From assembly GCA_003176075.1 (NCBI GenBank), contig PSRN01000099.1, positions 1 to 5,019 of the forward strand: a DNA stretch of 5,019 bases, given 5' to 3'. Origin of the DNA: Bdellovibrio sp. GTDB lineage: Bacteria; Bdellovibrionota; Bdellovibrionia; Bdellovibrionales; Bdellovibrionaceae. Positions within the stretch are counted from its first letter, which is position 1. Every line of letters starts with the position of its first letter. The notes under the pieces are model-generated. The model was given only the letters and a program-made list of their open reading frames with translations. It was not told the DNA's origin and made no database searches. Both the position numbers and the translations under genes were made by a program. Below, piece by piece: positions 4,984 through 5,019 of this stretch.

Positions 4984-5019
4984 CTTCGAGGTAGATCCAA
5001 GCTCGGCTGACCCCTTTAT
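4950..5019. other. Unassigned sequence replacing the SOD 3' half
   Basis: From about 4950 to the window end no frame continues the SOD fold and no other gene is recognisable. The end reads TGACCCCTTTAT, whose complement ATAAAGGGGTCA resembles ends I associate from memory with small transposon-like or REP-associated elements. The window is too short to confirm an inverted repeat or target duplication. It may be the edge of an insertion or deletion that removed the SOD C-terminus. Confidence 0.3.

Overview
The window is a mosaic of two kinds of bacterial DNA. Positions 1 to about 2590 are G+C-rich, ordinary chromosomal sequence: a sampled block at 2221-2280 is 37/60 G+C. They hold the 5' part of trpE (minus strand, running off the left edge) and a divergently transcribed LysR-family regulator. 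From about 2600 the base composition falls sharply: the sampled block at 2641-2700 is 20/60 G+C. This part carries a compact chromate-resistance-type module. The host cannot be named from this window. The GC-rich chromosome, the style of trpE and the short palindromic repeats would fit a soil or sediment Gram-negative-type bacterium such as Verrucomicrobiota or Acidobacteriota, but that is a low-confidence guess. Signal peptides, one of them Tat-like, show that proteins are exported.

Left region. trpE (start about 1488, minus) encodes anthranilate synthase component I. All visible catalytic blocks are present, but it has an unusual in-frame 10-residue tandem repeat built from a palindromic DNA unit, and it lacks the usual LLES tryptophan-feedback motif. 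The trpE-lysR intergenic gap carries a REP-like hairpin. A near-perfect 27-nt palindrome covers the first codons of the LysR gene and is a candidate autoregulatory operator or RNA hairpin.

Junction. Just after lysR, a well-placed ribosome binding site and ATG open a reading frame with a signal-peptide-like start. It loses plausibility exactly where the A+T-rich module begins. I read it as the stub of a host gene cut by arrival of the module.

Chromate module. chrB (minus, 2598-3557) is a full-length ChrB-type protein. Divergent from it, and sharing a control region with a perfect 14-bp palindrome inside overlapping promoters, is a plus-strand cluster of three genes. The first encodes a small secreted Lys/Glu/His-rich protein of unknown function. 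The second encodes a stand-alone copy of the ChrB C-terminal domain. The third is a Tat-exported Fe/Mn superoxide dismutase-like gene in the position of chrC. The SOD gene is broken twice: by a +1 frameshift near 4617 and by loss of its C-terminal half after about 4950, where unrelated sequence begins. No ChrA chromate efflux transporter lies in the window, so this is either the edge of a larger operon or a decaying island.

The most novel candidates are the small His-rich secreted protein tied to two ChrB domains, the palindromic divergent control region, and the repeat expansion in trpE.
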